DNA of 64,000 nucleotides from Phylloscopus collybita (lineage: Eukaryota > Chordata > Aves > Passeriformes > Phylloscopidae), in assembly GCA_027886175.1 (NCBI GenBank), contig JAJNNQ010000018.1, positions 18,519,001-18,583,000 on the forward strand. Direction: 5' to 3'. A program made the translations under genes and the position numbers. This document shows, piece by piece, positions 49,063 to 63,185 of this stretch; positions within the stretch are counted from its first letter, which is position 1, and every line of letters starts with the position of its first letter. The notes under the pieces are model-generated. The model saw nothing but the letters and a program-made list of their open reading frames with translations. It made no database searches and was not told the DNA's origin.

Positions 49063-50324
49063 GTAGGACATCTAGTGATTTCTTTTTTAAAAGGGCAAGC
49101 ATCGCTTATAAAATTAGCAGTCAGGATATAGAATCTAAGGAAAGAATATGATGGAATTTTGACTCTTCTCTGGCTCATTTGGCAAGTTTCAGTCATTAAG
49201 TTAAAATAGGTGCAGTTAATTTTGTGTTACTGAAGGAGGTGGTCATTTCATGACTTTCATTCTTCCCTCATTTCTTCTTCTGTACTCCTGAGATAGTTCA
49301 TCTGTCTCTCACTTTTTAGGAAAAAGATGAAAAACTTGTAGTTCAGATATACCGTTTTGATTTTTTTTATCCACTTTACCCACATCCCTTTCAATAAGGA
49401 CAAAATAAGGGATTTTACTGTCAAAATAAGGACAGAAATGGGGAAGAGCCAATAGAGCAAAATTAATTTGACTTCTAGGATAAAAACCACTGTGATGCTG
49501 ATTATTTCCTAATGGTTCAGCTACAGTCACTGAATGTAACATTAATAGAAAGATTCGTAGGCCTGTAAAGAGTTTTGGAAATATAACTGATACTTGTGTT
49601 TGCCTAATATTAATTGCCATTACCAAGTGGTTAATGGTTGGAAAGGAGTTGAAGGAAGATGGTAAGACACTCCTTCATTGGACTAAAGGGGCAAGGGCTA
49701 CCCAGACACTCCTTCTCCAGAGATATTAGCTGTCGGTGGCTGCCAGCTCCAGGGAGGCTGGAGAAGCCCTCAAAGGGATACAGACACAGCACTTGTGACC
49801 CTCAGGCCAAGTCACAGCTGCCTGTAAAGCAGAGGCCTTTGTTATCTTAAAAGCACATCCCAGGTCCTTTTCTGATGCAACACTGGTGCATTGCTATGCC
49901 TCAGATGTCTTTTGCCTGAATCTTGAACAAACAAATTCCTTATTAGGAAAAGAGGTATCTCACAGGCCAATCCATCTGATGTGTTGTAAAAATGGTTGCC
50001 AGAGCCTTTGAAATGAATGTGAAAAGAAACAGCTGACATTTCAAAACTGAATTGCAAATCTTCTACCCCTGCAAAGTTACAAATATGCAAATCCTATTAC
50101 ACATCTCCTGAGTGACTACATTAAGGTGATTCATGAAGATACAGAAAATTCATCCCTGTCAGCTGAGGCCAAGAAGGACAAATTGCCCAGGAACAGCCCA
50201 TTATGCTTGTTCTTAGTACTTTTAAAATGACAGCTGACATTTATTTCTAAGATGTTATAACGCACAAGGGAAGATAACATTCTCTGCTACTATTGAGCTG
50301 TGAACACCTGCATTCAATAATCGT
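49063..50324. other. unique non-coding sequence
   Basis: No gene is seen. A modestly GC-richer patch at about 49660-49840 was not identified. Confidence 0.45.
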
Positions 50325-50515
50325 TTGTATAGCTCCTCTTTAATTCAAGGATTTAGATTCCCTTTATAAATATTTACTAATTAAGCAGCTCAAAAAACTA
50401 AGCAGTGGGAACATATTGTTATATTTTACAGTTATGCAAAGAGTACTGGTAGGTTAAAGGGTTTATCCATAGTTTTATTAAAGGTCAAAGGAAAGTGAAG
50501 TGTCAGGACTTGGGT
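50325..50515 (-). mobile_element. MIR-like ancient SINE (reverse)
   Basis: The plus strand shows GTATAGCTCCTCTTTAATTC, AAGGATTTAGATTCCCTTTA, TATTTACTAATTAAGCAGCT, TTATATTTTACAGTTATGCA, GTAGGTTAAAGGGTTTATCC and AAAGTGAAGTGTCAGGACTT. These are in the same order as the reversed MIR landmarks 'tatagcgcctttcatccaaggatctcaaagcgctttac', 'taactaattaagcctc', 'ttattatccccattttacag', 'gaggttaagtgacttgcc' and 'aagtcagtggcaggac'. The match covers nearly the whole element, though it is strongly diverged. Confidence 0.72.
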
Positions 50516-53500
50516 GTTTAGCTGTATATAGGCTTCAGCAAGTCCATTTTTTAAATATATATTTCTTCATGAGTGATATACACATAGAAATGGAGAAGTC
50601 ATTTTTCAAGTCAAGCCTTACATGCTCATAGATTTTTTAACGGAGAGATGTGGCTATGTTGACCCTCTAGTCTGACTTCTTGTGGAATACAGAGGGTTTC
50701 CATGAGTAGTTCTTGCTTCACTAGGGTCTGTCATGGACTACAATATTTCAGGAGGAAAACAAAAACAATGAAAAATCACAACTCCCTCAAAACTCAGTGA
50801 TTCTTTAAAGGTTATGTCAATAGAGAATCCACTATACCTGTGCTAGAGTTGTGGCACTGTTTAGGACCCTCACTGTTAAAGCATTTGACTTTTTTCTTTG
50901 AGTTCCATTTCTAAACATTATCTGCTTCTTTACTAACAGAATTCATTTCATAAGTTTAAAATTCCTCAATGCTGTAACTGATACTGAACTTACAAATTTT
51001 TCTCCCAAGAATTTTGATAAGTATTTATTTTTATGTCTGTGGATATTTTTATTATATTTACAAATATCTGATCTCCTTATTAAATCATATTAAATTCTGA
51101 CAGAGATCTGTTGGTAAAGATGTGTTAAGCTACACAGAATGGTTATTTCCTTTGACATTTGCCTATATAATTTATTGTCCCCCTGTTCATGAATCTTGAG
51201 ACAAAGATTATAAATGTTGATTCCCTTTCTCAGAGCTTGTCATTGGTTTGGATATTTTGTCATATCCTATTAGAGTTCTCTCACCTCAGATAAACAGTGT
51301 CAGGATTGAATATCTCTTCAGTGAAGAGATTTGAGCAGTTAATTCTATTATTTTTATTGAAATGTCTTCTTGTGTATGTGTTGCTATTTTTCCCCAAGAA
51401 CCTTAACTAAGAATCAGTGAACAATGGGGGAAAAAAGCATCAATGGTAAATTATTCTGTCCTGCATTGTCTTGTGTTTCCTTCTGAGAATGTTAGAATGT
51501 AGATATTTGAGGAAAAGAGATGCTGAGAGGAGTGATTCAGAGCAAGCAAGATTTCAGTTGTGAATCTTGGAATTTAGAATTGGTATGATGGTAAGCTGCA
51601 TAAGAAATGTGCTTTGATTTCTATTTCTTTACTGGACAGTGTATGCAGTTCTTCAGCACCATGAACTAGAAATAATACCAGTGAACAAATTTGGATGTTG
51701 TTAAAAGATGTTCATTAGTCAAAACTGACAGCAAAGTGAAATAACTATTACAGTGAAATTTTTCATTTAGTGATACTACTTAATCTGATTCAAATTCAGA
51801 TTTAAAGCCCAAGTGCTGATACAGTTCCATGTAAGAAATACATTTGTGACTTTGCTCTGTTTGTTGCTAAAAACAAGAGTAAAGCAGTCAAAAGTCATAG
51901 AAGAAATACTAAAGTACAGATCGTTTTCTGCCTACTTGTCCATGCCTACCTGCTTCAGTTGTGTCTGAGCGTTGCCAGTGAGTATATTAAAATACAGAGA
52001 ATGCAGAGCACACCTATGGAAGAAAGAACTGACACAGGTTATATGCTCTTAGTGGATCATCTAATGTCCATAAGGGTCCAGTTCATTACTATTTTTCTTT
52101 TGTATTTTAATAATCATAATCAAAAACCACCTGGATATATGTTAGATATGACAGTCTATCTTTTTCTGTGTCATTATCAGGGCTGAGGATCAGCACTTAA
52201 CTCTCTCATTTGAGAAAATCAAAACTGTTTAAGAGGATTAATTTGTTTTTACAACACAGCTGTTTCATAGGATGAAATGATTATTTGCATTTTTTTGAGA
52301 AAGAAATGTATTTGGTTAGATAGCTGTTGACACAGTACAGTATATGTAGCCTCATCCACACTTTTCTCTGTCCAAACTCCAAGTTCAAACATTTTCCCTC
52401 ATGTTGCTTATAAAATAAAATGTCCTAGGACAAATTATTACATTAGCTGTTGTCTTGTTAGATCGTAAGATTGATGATCTTAAAAGAGCTGTGATCCTAA
52501 AATAAATGTGATCCAAAACAACAGTGACATGGACACTTCTGCTCAGGCATTCCTGCATGAAGCTAATCTTTCTTCTCTGAGTAGGAGAGATTGCATGGAA
52601 ATGTACAAACTCTTCTCCTTTCAGTCTTGTCCTTTGGGCTTTAATGAATTTTTAATATGCAGTGGTTGTGTATGCAGTTTCTGTGGCTGCACAAGGGTTT
52701 TGCCAAGAAACTGGCCAAGTCCTATGTGACTGATTTATGGATGAATGTTGAACTACATCTGATTTTTCATTTTTCCCACCTGTTTGAGTTTGAAGTCAAT
52801 TTTTCAGCTTGGGGATAGGGAAGGACAAAGAGGTCAAACTTCTTATGCAGCATGCTGCAAAGGTTAGAAGACAGACACCTCCTCCAAGGTACATTTCACT
52901 GTCTGAATAACCTTGCAGTGTTCTGCAGTCACAGCATCCAGCATAAAAGCTCAGGTGGACATATACCCAAGTAAAGGTAGAAGACTCAAATTAATTTTTT
53001 TTCAGTGGAGAATTCAGGTGTTTTCTGCAGTACCTCCTCCAAGAGCTCCATGGAACAGCCTGAAAAAACACTCAGTTATGGTCTGTAAAAACATCTGGAC
53101 ATGCAGAAGTGTTTATGAAATCTAAACTTATATGAAGGGTATGGCTATGTTTCACAGATAGGCCACATTAACAGGTGTAAAAGTTGAGAATGGAATTGCA
53201 AGAGCAGTAACAACAGCTTGAAGTGCATAGTGCACTTATCCAGGACATACAGAGACATCTATTACAGAGTTGGGTTCCCATCTCCTTTTCCCAGTGTATT
53301 TTTAAAGAAAGTTAATATCTCCAACCAAGACATTCTGGGATTCATAGAATGGAGTTATTCCATGAATTAGCTGATACACAAGAGAGGAATGAAAAAAATT
53401 ACTGAAAGGATGGAGTAAAGGATAGAATAAAGTATAGTTGGAGAGATGAGCATTGAGTAAGACTAGAAACATTAATGAATGATAGGAGTCATGGATGAAG

Positions 53501-53749
53501 TAAATGTAAGTGGAAAGAGACAAGATAAATCATACTTTCCAGGGAATTTTAATCTTCATCAAAACACTTTTTTTTTTTTCCTGTGGCATTTGGACAAATT
53601 ATTGACCTTTTTTTTTTTTTTTTTCCCCTGTGTGCTCATTGATGAACTGGCCAAAATGAGCAATCAAATGCTTATAATTCCCTTTCTAAGGAAGGTAACA
53701 GTATCTGCTAAGCATTTGGGGGGGACATTGGGATTGCAGTAAGTAGGGA
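50516..53749. other. unique non-coding sequence
   Basis: AT-rich sequence without identified genes. A T17 run lies at 53608-53624 and another T-rich run at about 53568-53579. Confidence 0.5.
53608..53624. repeat. T17 homopolymer
   Basis: Seventeen consecutive T followed by CCCC. Confidence 0.85.
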
Positions 53750-54500
53750 TGTGGGTTCTAGGGAGTGTCCTCAAGGCAAGCAGCCTCTGTCACTCACCAT
53801 GGTGGCTGCAGAGTTAAATGCTGGTGCTGGCACTTGAGTCAAAGTCAGTTCTGTTCACAGCAGGACTGGGTGCATGCACCCTGGGGGACATGATGGCCTT
53901 TCCAAGATGCCTCATGGAGACTTCAGCACAGTATTGTGGGTTAGGATGGTCCAAAATATTTCAAGGTAATCTTTGCTAGTGGATTTTTACTTAAACAGGG
54001 ATTGTCAAGTGAAATGCAGAGGGGGAAAGTCAACCCCATTCTGCTAGGGAGCCCAGTAAACACTTTTCTGGTGCTATCTCATTCAGTCTATTGCCCTAAA
54101 TTCCCTCTGAGCCTGTCCCTCCCTGGTGAGGGAAGATCATCCATGAGGCCTGCTGCAGCTCTAGGAACAACAGGCAGCAGAGCCTGGGACAGCAGCACAC
54201 ATTCAGAGCTTCTACCCCAGCATTGCTTCGTGCCTGACTCTGCCCAGTAAATGGGGCTGCTCCAGGACAAGGCTCCTGCCCAATGCCCAGCCCACCCCAA
54301 GGGCTGTGCACAAAGGGGAGCCCTGCTGCAGATGGCAGGGGTTTGGATCTGCCAGGGCTGTGCTGAGACCCCAGACCCCTCAGCAGAACATGGCTGGGCA
54401 CTCAGGAATCGCCTCTGCAATGACCAGGTGGCTGAGCTGGGGTGCCCAGTGGCTGGCAGAGAGTCAGCACCAGCTGGGAAGGAATAGGCTCTTCCAGTGA
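53750..54500. other. GC-richer island of unknown nature
   Basis: Base composition shifts to visibly G+C-rich, most strongly at 54120-54480, with many TG and CA dinucleotides but few CpG. Open frames occur in several overlapping phases on both strands, which is expected from the composition, and none resembles a known protein. It does not match CR1, the LTR types or the SINEs recognised elsewhere in the window. It might be an unrecognised repeat, a decayed CpG-rich element or a non-coding exon. Confidence 0.5.
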
Positions 54501-57500
54501 AAAATGTCTTGGGTAGAGGTGAGTGTAGTGCCTAGCCTTGCCCCTTCTCCTGGGCTGCTGGAGGCAGTGTATGATTTTGGCAACTGCTGGTGCATGGGAA
54601 AATTGCTGTGTAGCAGGAGGTGGATGGAGCCATTCAGCAAATCTGGTGCTCAGTCTGTGACAGCTGGAGACCTTTGGCTGCAAAGGGTGCTCCAAGATCC
54701 CTTCCTTGCTGGCAGAGTGGTGAGAAACTCGGGGCTTTTTTTAGCACAATAGGTGAGGATTGTGTGGTTAATTTGTTTGGATCCAGACCTCCAGACTGCA
54801 CTTGAGAAGGAGGACTGTATCTGCTGTGCTGTGACCTCTTATGCTGCTCTTGTAAAATGGACACCCTGTGGGGCTCGTCATGTGGGCACAGCAGATCCCC
54901 TTAGGGATGGATACAGGCTCATTCTGGAAACAGAAGGGGTGACTATATTTTGAAGCACACCTTTTAAGAGAGTTGTGAGCTTTTTCACAGCTCAATAAGC
55001 ATATAGAGAGGCTTATTAAAATAATAACAGCACATTTGTTAATAATTAATCACTGGCATTAATAGAGGGATTTTCAGCCAAAGATGCTGAAGTTCTTTCC
55101 AAATTTCCTTGACCAAAATTTCTAACAGTAAGGAATTGCCAAAATTGCCTAATCCGTCATCACGTATTGCCACCCCTGACAGCTAGTTAGTTGTTCACCA
55201 CATAGCAACAGCTCAGTAGCAATCAGATTGGTGCAGAAAGCAAGGAGTTTGCTGTGTGTCCAAGAAAAGGTCAAAATCAGTAGGTGAAGGGATATGGACA
55301 TCAGTCCATGATGGACTTGGCCATGTAATAGCCTCTCCACCTTTTATTTGGGTTCATTAATGAATCTCAGTTTACAAGCTGTGGCATTGTGGCTTTTACA
55401 TGCCACTTGAGTTGCATGGTCCCTGCTAGCACAGTGGTGCAGAAAGATGTGATGTGTTCAGAGCTACCATTGCCATGATTTCCTGCTGAAGGTTGGCATT
55501 CACACTAACCCTGAGAATCCTTTGGATTCTTTCTGGTGTTTAAACACATTGATCACTATGATGCAACAAAGCCTTGACCTACACCCTGAATATTTAATTT
55601 CAGCTCTGTTCTCTGATTTTATTGCCTGTTTCTCGTAGCCTAAATTTTCTTATAGTGATCTCTGCTGACTGTGGAACAAGACCAGATGTCTAATTTGTGT
55701 GCCTCAGTTAAATGCCTAAAAGATAGTTGATACAAATCCAGCCAAAATGCTCATGAGTGTTTTATTGCATCTGTCTGCTTTAGTGATGTTACACCTGTTT
55801 GTATCTGAATATATCTGCAGCCTCTCCATATTAAATACAAGAAATTTATCCTCATTATGAAATCTCTCTTGAGAGTCCATTGCTAATGAAATTGCTTCAT
55901 ATTTATTTTTGAAGTTGTATATAAACAACTAGCATTATTAGTATACAATTACCAGAGAGTAATCACAGAATTACTGTAAACATCGTCTACAAAACATACT
56001 GCAAATTAATATTCATGCATTTCTTAATCTGCCATTTGGAGCAAAAGCATAAATCCAATCTAAGCTTCATCACAAAGGAATAATATCACCAGGGGAAACT
56101 GTGTTGTTTTGTACTTTAGAGTAATTAAAGGGAGAAGTCCTGTGACTCTTTTCACAGCTCTGGGGGTGCAACTGCTGTGGCTGCTGATGCACAATTCGGC
56201 AACACATTGTGTCAGTGATAAGGATGAGAAGAAAAGCAGTATTTAGACATGCCTCTATGCAGAGATATTGCAGCATTCAATCAAATGTTTGCAGCTGACT
56301 CCAACAATGTTGTTTGACAGCCTGGTATTTGCAGGAAGTCTAAGGTTAGGGATAGCTAAAGGAATGTTTGAATTCTGCCATTAACAAACAACCATAGGTC
56401 TTTTGATGTCTAAAGGAGAAAGAAATAAGTGCACTAGTAGAACCAGTGGCTCAGAAATCCATTTTGTGCAGCTCATTTATGTCTGCTCTGCTTAGATTAT
56501 GTTTTTACACATTCTTCACACAACTGGAAATAGACTAGTACTGTAAAATAATGGGAATGATTAAAGAGTGGTGAAGTACTTTCTATTTCATTAATAGAAA
56601 GTGTTTGGGAATGACATTTAATTACTCATTTTTAGATGTCCAGAAAGGGCTAAATGACCATAAGTATAGAGTTAATAGAAGATGTAAAGATGTAACTCCT
56701 CCACAACTGAGAACTAGAAAATTGAAAATTTAGAATTCAAATTGAGAAAAATTAAACTAGGAGTCACTGTTGAAAGTTTAACTTGGTCAAATACAAAGAG
56801 TGGTTAAGCAGATTTTTATGATGCTACTAGTTTTTGAGAGCTTAGGAGAAACAGGAGGAGAAAACAGTGATCATTCTGCTTTTTAAAATGACATTGCTCT
56901 TAGTGTCATCACTCTTATGTGCCCATTTCTGCAGACCTTTAAGTATTTAAGTATTTTAGGAAAGCCATGGTGGATGACAACCTATTCAGGACCAAAGATA
57001 TTTCAGGAACAAAAGTCTGATTTCCACAAGACTACAATTGTAAGGACTCCCTTGCTAGTGAGGCCTGAGGGTGCAGTTATGTGGTGATAGCACCACAAGA
57101 TGTGCTAACCCAGGTGACCAGGATGTACCATGCTCCTGAGCTCCCTGGTGATTGCAGGCCGCACACACTCTTGTGTTTCCTACTCCTACATTTATTTCTC
57201 TTACAGACAAGAAACAAATTGTGGTGTTGAGCAGATGCTAAGAAGCTGTGCATATGTCGTTTTGTTTCTCTTATACTTGCTTTCTCATTGCGTTGTTTCT
57301 CATACTACACTGGACACAGGACTGTATGTTGCCTTGTGGTCTGGGAACATGTTTGAAAGAGTAAGTGTCATTTTTACAGAAATTCTAACAAAATTAAATG
57401 CAATCATGACAAAGCCCTTTTTCCTTCCTGCCCACAAAAGACAGTATTATTCCATTTCTTATTACTTCTGCCTGTCTCTTAATCTATGCCCAACAAATGA

Positions 57501-60500
57501 GGCAGAACGTTCCCACTGAATAATGTCTCCTTACACAGATAAGGCTTGTAGTTAGGAACATTTTAATGGAGTTCAGATTTAAAGAGAAAAAAACAGAGAT
57601 TAAGCAAGTAAGACTAATACATATTTTCCAAACGTATTTTAAATGAGAGTACTACAATGAAGCAGAATGATGCTGCATATGAGATAGTAAGAAGTAGAAG
57701 GCATTTTCAGGTACCAAGAGTTGTGCAGGGGGTAGGTTCTTGCTGCAGTAATTGTGAAGGGGCAAAAAGAAAGCAGGTCTGACCAAAAAATTATTTTGAC
57801 TACCAAGGTCATAGAAACCATAATGGACCACATTTCAGAAATGTCCAGTGAAAGGGTGAATTTGTTTAACAGGGAGTCTGAGGCATTAAGGAGAAGAAGG
57901 GCAGAATATTGGCTTATAATGCTAATAAAAATTGATATGTAGCTTTTCATTAACTTGTGCTTCTTTATGCAAATCCTTTGGGGATACTTTATGCTTGATG
58001 ATATAGAATTTTATCCTTTTTATCTCTAAAGAGGTGGTCACAAAGGTTCAGCAGCTTATGTGCCAGAGATAGTTTAAATGTGAATTCTGGAAAACAGAGA
58101 ATGCAGGAAAGAAAAAAAAAAAATAAACTGAAGAGTAATGGAATACAACAACCAGCTGACAAAGTTTAATGAGAAATGCTTCTTTTGAAGCACAGCATGG
58201 TAACAAGAAAGGATACAGTAAAGAGAGGGGGAAAATGAAGGATTATGTCCTCATGAAAGGACATTATTTTTATAAAGCTTGTCATAGTGCAAGAGCTGAG
58301 GAGGATGGGTGTGTTTAGAAAGTCGCTGTAATCTGTCATTTAATCTCTGCATTGCATGTGGCAACAATCAAGGTTTTTCCTCTAGACATAGACTGCAATT
58401 TCTATATTAGCTTCTTGCTCAACTGAAGACATATTTTAATACTTATTTCCTGTCTGTATCTGAAAAAAAAAAAATAATGCAGGGTCTGGGTACTTGAGGA
58501 AGGATAAAAATGATAACTGAAATATTTCAATTTTAATCCCCTGATGGGAAATGTGTAGATCTATACATAGAAGGAGAACAAGAAGACGACTAAAAATCTG
58601 GGTAACACTAAAATCTAGGTAATCTCAGGGTAACACTGAGAAAAGAAATCAAAGGAAAATGCCGAACTTATTCTTGATTGTTCTGTTATTCTTGCTATAT
58701 TTATGTTTTATGTATTTATTTCATTGAACAAGGAGGAATGTTGTAAAAATATTAGGTTTTTTTTTCCCCTTCAGATTTAAAAGGGCATGTGATGATTTAT
58801 CATCTGGACAGAGAAGTTATAAAACTTTGGAGTCTTTAATAAAGCTGTTAGGGAGGTACTTTTTTCCCTTTTATTTCTTGGCATGGCTATTAGAAAAGCT
58901 GACCAGTTGGTGCAGATCCATGTTGTATATGGTGATGATTTCATTGCAGAAGATGTAGTGCAATAGATGACTGAGATTTGATGGAAACAGGAAACAAATA
59001 AGGTCTAGTGAAGATAAATTGCTCATGGTTTTAAGTCACCAGAAATTGTCTCGATGAGTATACCCAGAAGCTGACAAGCACAAATATCAAAAAACACAGA
59101 AAAGAGTGATAATGAAGGAGGGGATAAGGACTTAAGCACAAAATACAAATATGCATAAAGGGTAAAAGTAAAGGTAGTTTAGTTAACCCATATTCAGAAA
59201 ATAGGTTAAGAATTTAGGACAGTGGCAGGCGAACACTACATCTCTCAGAAGAGATCATTCTGATGATGTTTGACTTGTCACCAAGCATTGAGAAGATGAA
59301 GGCATAACAAACATCTCTGAGGAAATTGCTACTGGAGGGGGAAAATATTCTGTTGTTACAATGACTGTACCCCAACACCTATATTGTTTCAAAAACTGGA
59401 TTGACTGGATTAGTGTCCCATTAAAATAATATGAGGTACTGACAGAGGGAATCTCTACCCTATGACAAAGGGCAGCAGTCTCTAGCTCTAAGGAAAGGTT
59501 AGGAGAAAGAAGCTTTTGAGGAGAATATAAAACTTGTTAGGAGAGATATCAGAGCCTCACTTAGATGGGAGCACATATCATAATGAATACTTCTGTGCTA
59601 AAAGGGTGATTGAGTGTGATTCAGAGAGATTTTCTTCCCAAATTTCTGTGATTGTGTGACAGAGCTTTGTTTACTGATTTATAGCCTTTCATTTGTAACA
59701 CTCACTTTCAGAAAGCATGGGATTTCAATATTTCTGTCCCTTGTTCACTGGCTGCATGGAAAGTAACAGCAGAAGATGGCAGCAGAGATTGCTGACTCTG
59801 TCTCATTTCTTTATATGTGCAGCAGATCATGGATGCTTGGTGAAAGAGGACAGGGTGAACTTTTCTTTAAAAATATACTGATTTAGTTCTGGGAAGATAA
59901 ATTCCTTGACTCTAAGAACACATTCATCAGTTCATTTTTTATGGAAATGATGTGGGAGTTATGAAAGAAAAAACATACTCCTTGTATCTTTCCATATGTC
60001 TTAATGGCAACACTTGCAAGCAGATGAAATACTCCTTGCAAAAGATCAAGGACACATTCACTTTACATGGTCCTCCTGCCTAAGCAATAACTCATCAAAG
60101 GCAGTTGCCCTTCATTCTGTGTGAAAAAAAAAGTGATTTGAAATTATAAAGAAGTGCTGAAAAATTTCATACAAAGATGCTTAAATTTCAACAGGTTTTG
60201 AATAATAAATAAGGCAAAAACTATTATTTGTGTAAAGATCTGCCTGTAGGTTACCTCGACCTTCTGATCACAGGCAGTGCATGTAGGTGTAAGCTTAAAC
60301 ATGTAGAAAGAGTAATGTACTTTAGTAGACCAACTGATATAGTTGCAAACCAAAGACTTTTGGATACTCAACTTCCTTCTCCTATCACAGAGAGACACGC
60401 ACCCACAGACTCTGTCTGTGCTATCTGGCTAATCCTGCCTCAGGGAAAGCCAGAGCATCATTCCTCAGAGGCAGGGGAATACCAGGATGGAGATATTTAT

Positions 60501-63069
60501 AAAGCATGGAGAAGCAGTGCCACTGCTGCCTTGCTGCCTAGAGTGTATTTGAAGCAGCTGTCTCTGCTCCTACTCCGGCTGCTGCACATTAATGTTTTTG
60601 TATTTTTTGCCTGTGCATAAGGAAGCTTGCCTGAAACCTGTCTGTGCTTCTGCTGCTTTTCTAATAACTATATGAGAGTCAAGATGCTCTTGGGTTTGTG
60701 TAGTTTTTTTTTGTTTTTTTTTTTTTCCATCCAGCATCTCTGCTTCTGTGCTGAATATTAACTGTTTGTCGAACTGTATAACTGAGGCTGACAGACAACT
60801 TAATTGCTTAAGTAAAGAGAGAAGCATGACTCAGGTCTGCATATTCGAGCCTTCATTAGTCTTCAGAACCTTTCAAATCAAAAGAAAAAGAAAATCAGTG
60901 GGTACATAATATGCTCCCTGGAGGTGACATTTTTAGAGCATCCTTTAATTCTGACAGAAATTTTCCATGATGCCTGTTGAAGCACGTTCCCTGTCTTTCT
61001 TCCCAGTTGTAAATGACTGCCACTTGTCAAATGGAGACCTGGAATAAGGAGAGTTTAGCTAATAGCTCCACGGTATTATATTTTCTGTCTCTCATACAGA
61101 TATCTGCTTATCCTTCTGGTGAGTGTAAATCAGCTGTTTTACTCTGGTATTTTCCTTATAATCATACTGGAGGTCAAAGCATTCATGACTACTATATTAA
61201 CCAGAATAAGTTTCTGTAGCAGTAAATTCGGGTGTGGACATCATATCTTAATTCAGTCTTGCTTTATTATTTAGGCTGAAGTCAGAACACTTATTCCTCA
61301 TAACATACATATTTATTCCTGGCATTTCCCTCCTTAACCATGAAAAGTAGAAAAAAAAAATTGAAATGTACTCCAGAATGCAATCTGGTAAACTTTGATG
61401 GCTTACAGTATAAGAAATACAGATTACAGTGTATAAGGAATTATCCTTTCTGCCTCAGAATGTTCTGTTCTGCAGTGTTGCAACACAAGGAAGCCATAAC
61501 TGGTTACGTCTTTCTCATTTCCTTTAAACATTTGTGAGTTTATATTTTTAGTGATTCTTTCTGAAAGATTGGTACCTTAGGTTCAGGTTGTATTGGGGTT
61601 TTGAAACGATGAATGGGCTTTCCAGAACTCGCAAAAATATTTTGTATGGCTGTTGCTACATTCAGAAGGTAGAGGTAGGAATGCTGGTCCTACCCTAAAA
61701 CTGAGGATAGTTGTGATGTTTTTTCCATTTCCTGGAGCTTCCCTTCATACTTGATTTGGCTCTTTTGTACCAGTTTTTTTGTAAAGTGCATAAAAGTTCT
61801 GATGACGAGCTGCTGTATTGTTTTTATACAAATTTTGTTTCCTGTGGTTGCAGGCACCACTGGTCCTTGTCTAGCTGCAAAGATCTTTCAAGATCAGTGT
61901 TTCAATATGAGTGTGCCATATTTAACTTTTAAAAGTATGGAAACAGCCACAGGGAGACAGACCCTTTTTGTTTCCTAACATATACCCATCTCAACTAGCT
62001 GTGTGATGTCATCTCGATTTTTCATTGGTAAAAAATTCAATTCAGTTATAGCTTAAAAAAAAAAAGTAAAATAATAAAGAAGCCTAGCCCTAACCACAGG
62101 ATTGTTAGGTTAGACTGGGAAAACAATTATTCCCAATGGGAAGCTATTACCTAGTGTCTTAGAAGCTGTTAAAACCATGTAGTTGTAGTGGATTTAATCA
62201 CCAGACCCACAACTGTATAAAAAAAGATATGTATATTGTGATTTCTTTTTTCCCTTCTATTTTTCCTCCAAAGGTTTAAAAATTTTATTGGGCTTCATTG
62301 ATGGAAGTTATACACCCATCACTGAAAGAGATGGAAAGAAGGGCCTAGTATTCAGCTGAGGCATATATATTGTTTTTATTTTAGTTTCCCTTTTCTTGAT
62401 TCCAATTTTACCAGTTAGGTAGTTTTTGTTTGGGGTTAAACAAAAATATGGAAAACACTAATGTGGAATTGAATATTTTTAAGGTACTCCTTTAAAAGTG
62501 AATCCTTTTTGGTTTTCACTCATTTAAGATATTACTGTTAACATAATGTCTAGTATTTCACAGAAGGATTTGATTCAATAATCTGCCATCTTCTTTGTAT
62601 TATATCTTGTAATTTTTTTGGAAAGAATTCCAAGTTCTTAGAGTTCTTTTTTCATGACTTTTTAAATTCTTCTTCATCAATGTAAGTTCTCTTATGACAT
62701 TGAGAGACAGTCTTTCAAAAATGTGTCTTAATTTTTAAAGTATTCCACTAAAAGCTGGGCTAGAATGAATTGAAATCTGGGAGGGGAGTTTCCCTGGTGA
62801 CCTTGATTGTCTATGCTTCACTTTTTGAGGCAGAGAGAGAGGGAAAATGACACCTTCATAAATCTCTCTGTAGTGAGTCACAGTAAAATGTTCTGTACTA
62901 TGAGTTGGTTACTTGGGTTTTTAACTAACTGAGAAATAAAAGAATCATTAAGTGACTTTCATAAAGAGGTAGACAAGAAAAGCATTTAAATACTGTGTTA
63001 TATCCCTTTCTGTGCATCTACACCTATAGCACCTAACACAACTATATGTTGAAACGATGTGCTAAATAA
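54501..63069. other. unique non-coding sequence
   Basis: About 8.6 kb without supported genes. About 57540-59600 is noticeably purine-rich on the plus strand. A gapped direct repeat of GGGTAACACT lies near 58600-58640. T-rich runs occur at about 60703-60726. The largest open frames (57130-57519 and 60228-60620) show no recognised domains or exon-like context. Confidence 0.42.
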
Positions 63070-63185
63070 TATATACATTTTATCTCCTTCTGGTTGCTGT
63101 AGAAACTGAACCAGGTATTCAATTTGTCTGAAATCACTCAAAGAACTAATATTAGAATTAGGACAGTCTGGGAGTTGCCAATCCC
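63070..63185 (-). mobile_element. possible MIR-like SINE fragment (reverse)
   Basis: GTAGAAACTGAACCAGGTAT near 63099, then TTGTCTGAAATCACTCAAAG and ATATTAGAATTAGGACAGTC near 63150-63169. This resembles the reversed MIR head 'cagatgggaaactgaggca', 'gacttgcccaaggtcac' and 'gggattagaacccaggagtc'. The match is weak and fragmentary. Confidence 0.45.

Noticed and set aside
54088..54500. Cluster of overlapping open frames, including a 110-codon one
   Set aside because: Several phases on both strands are open at once, which points to stop-codon-poor GC-rich composition and not to a gene.
57130..57519. Roughly 130-codon open frame with hydrophobic stretches
   Set aside because: The hydrophobic segments reflect T-rich codons. 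There is no family resemblance and no regulatory context.
60228..60620. Roughly 130-codon open frame
   Set aside because: No similarity to a known protein. The terminal leucine-rich part comes from a CTG/CTC-rich patch.
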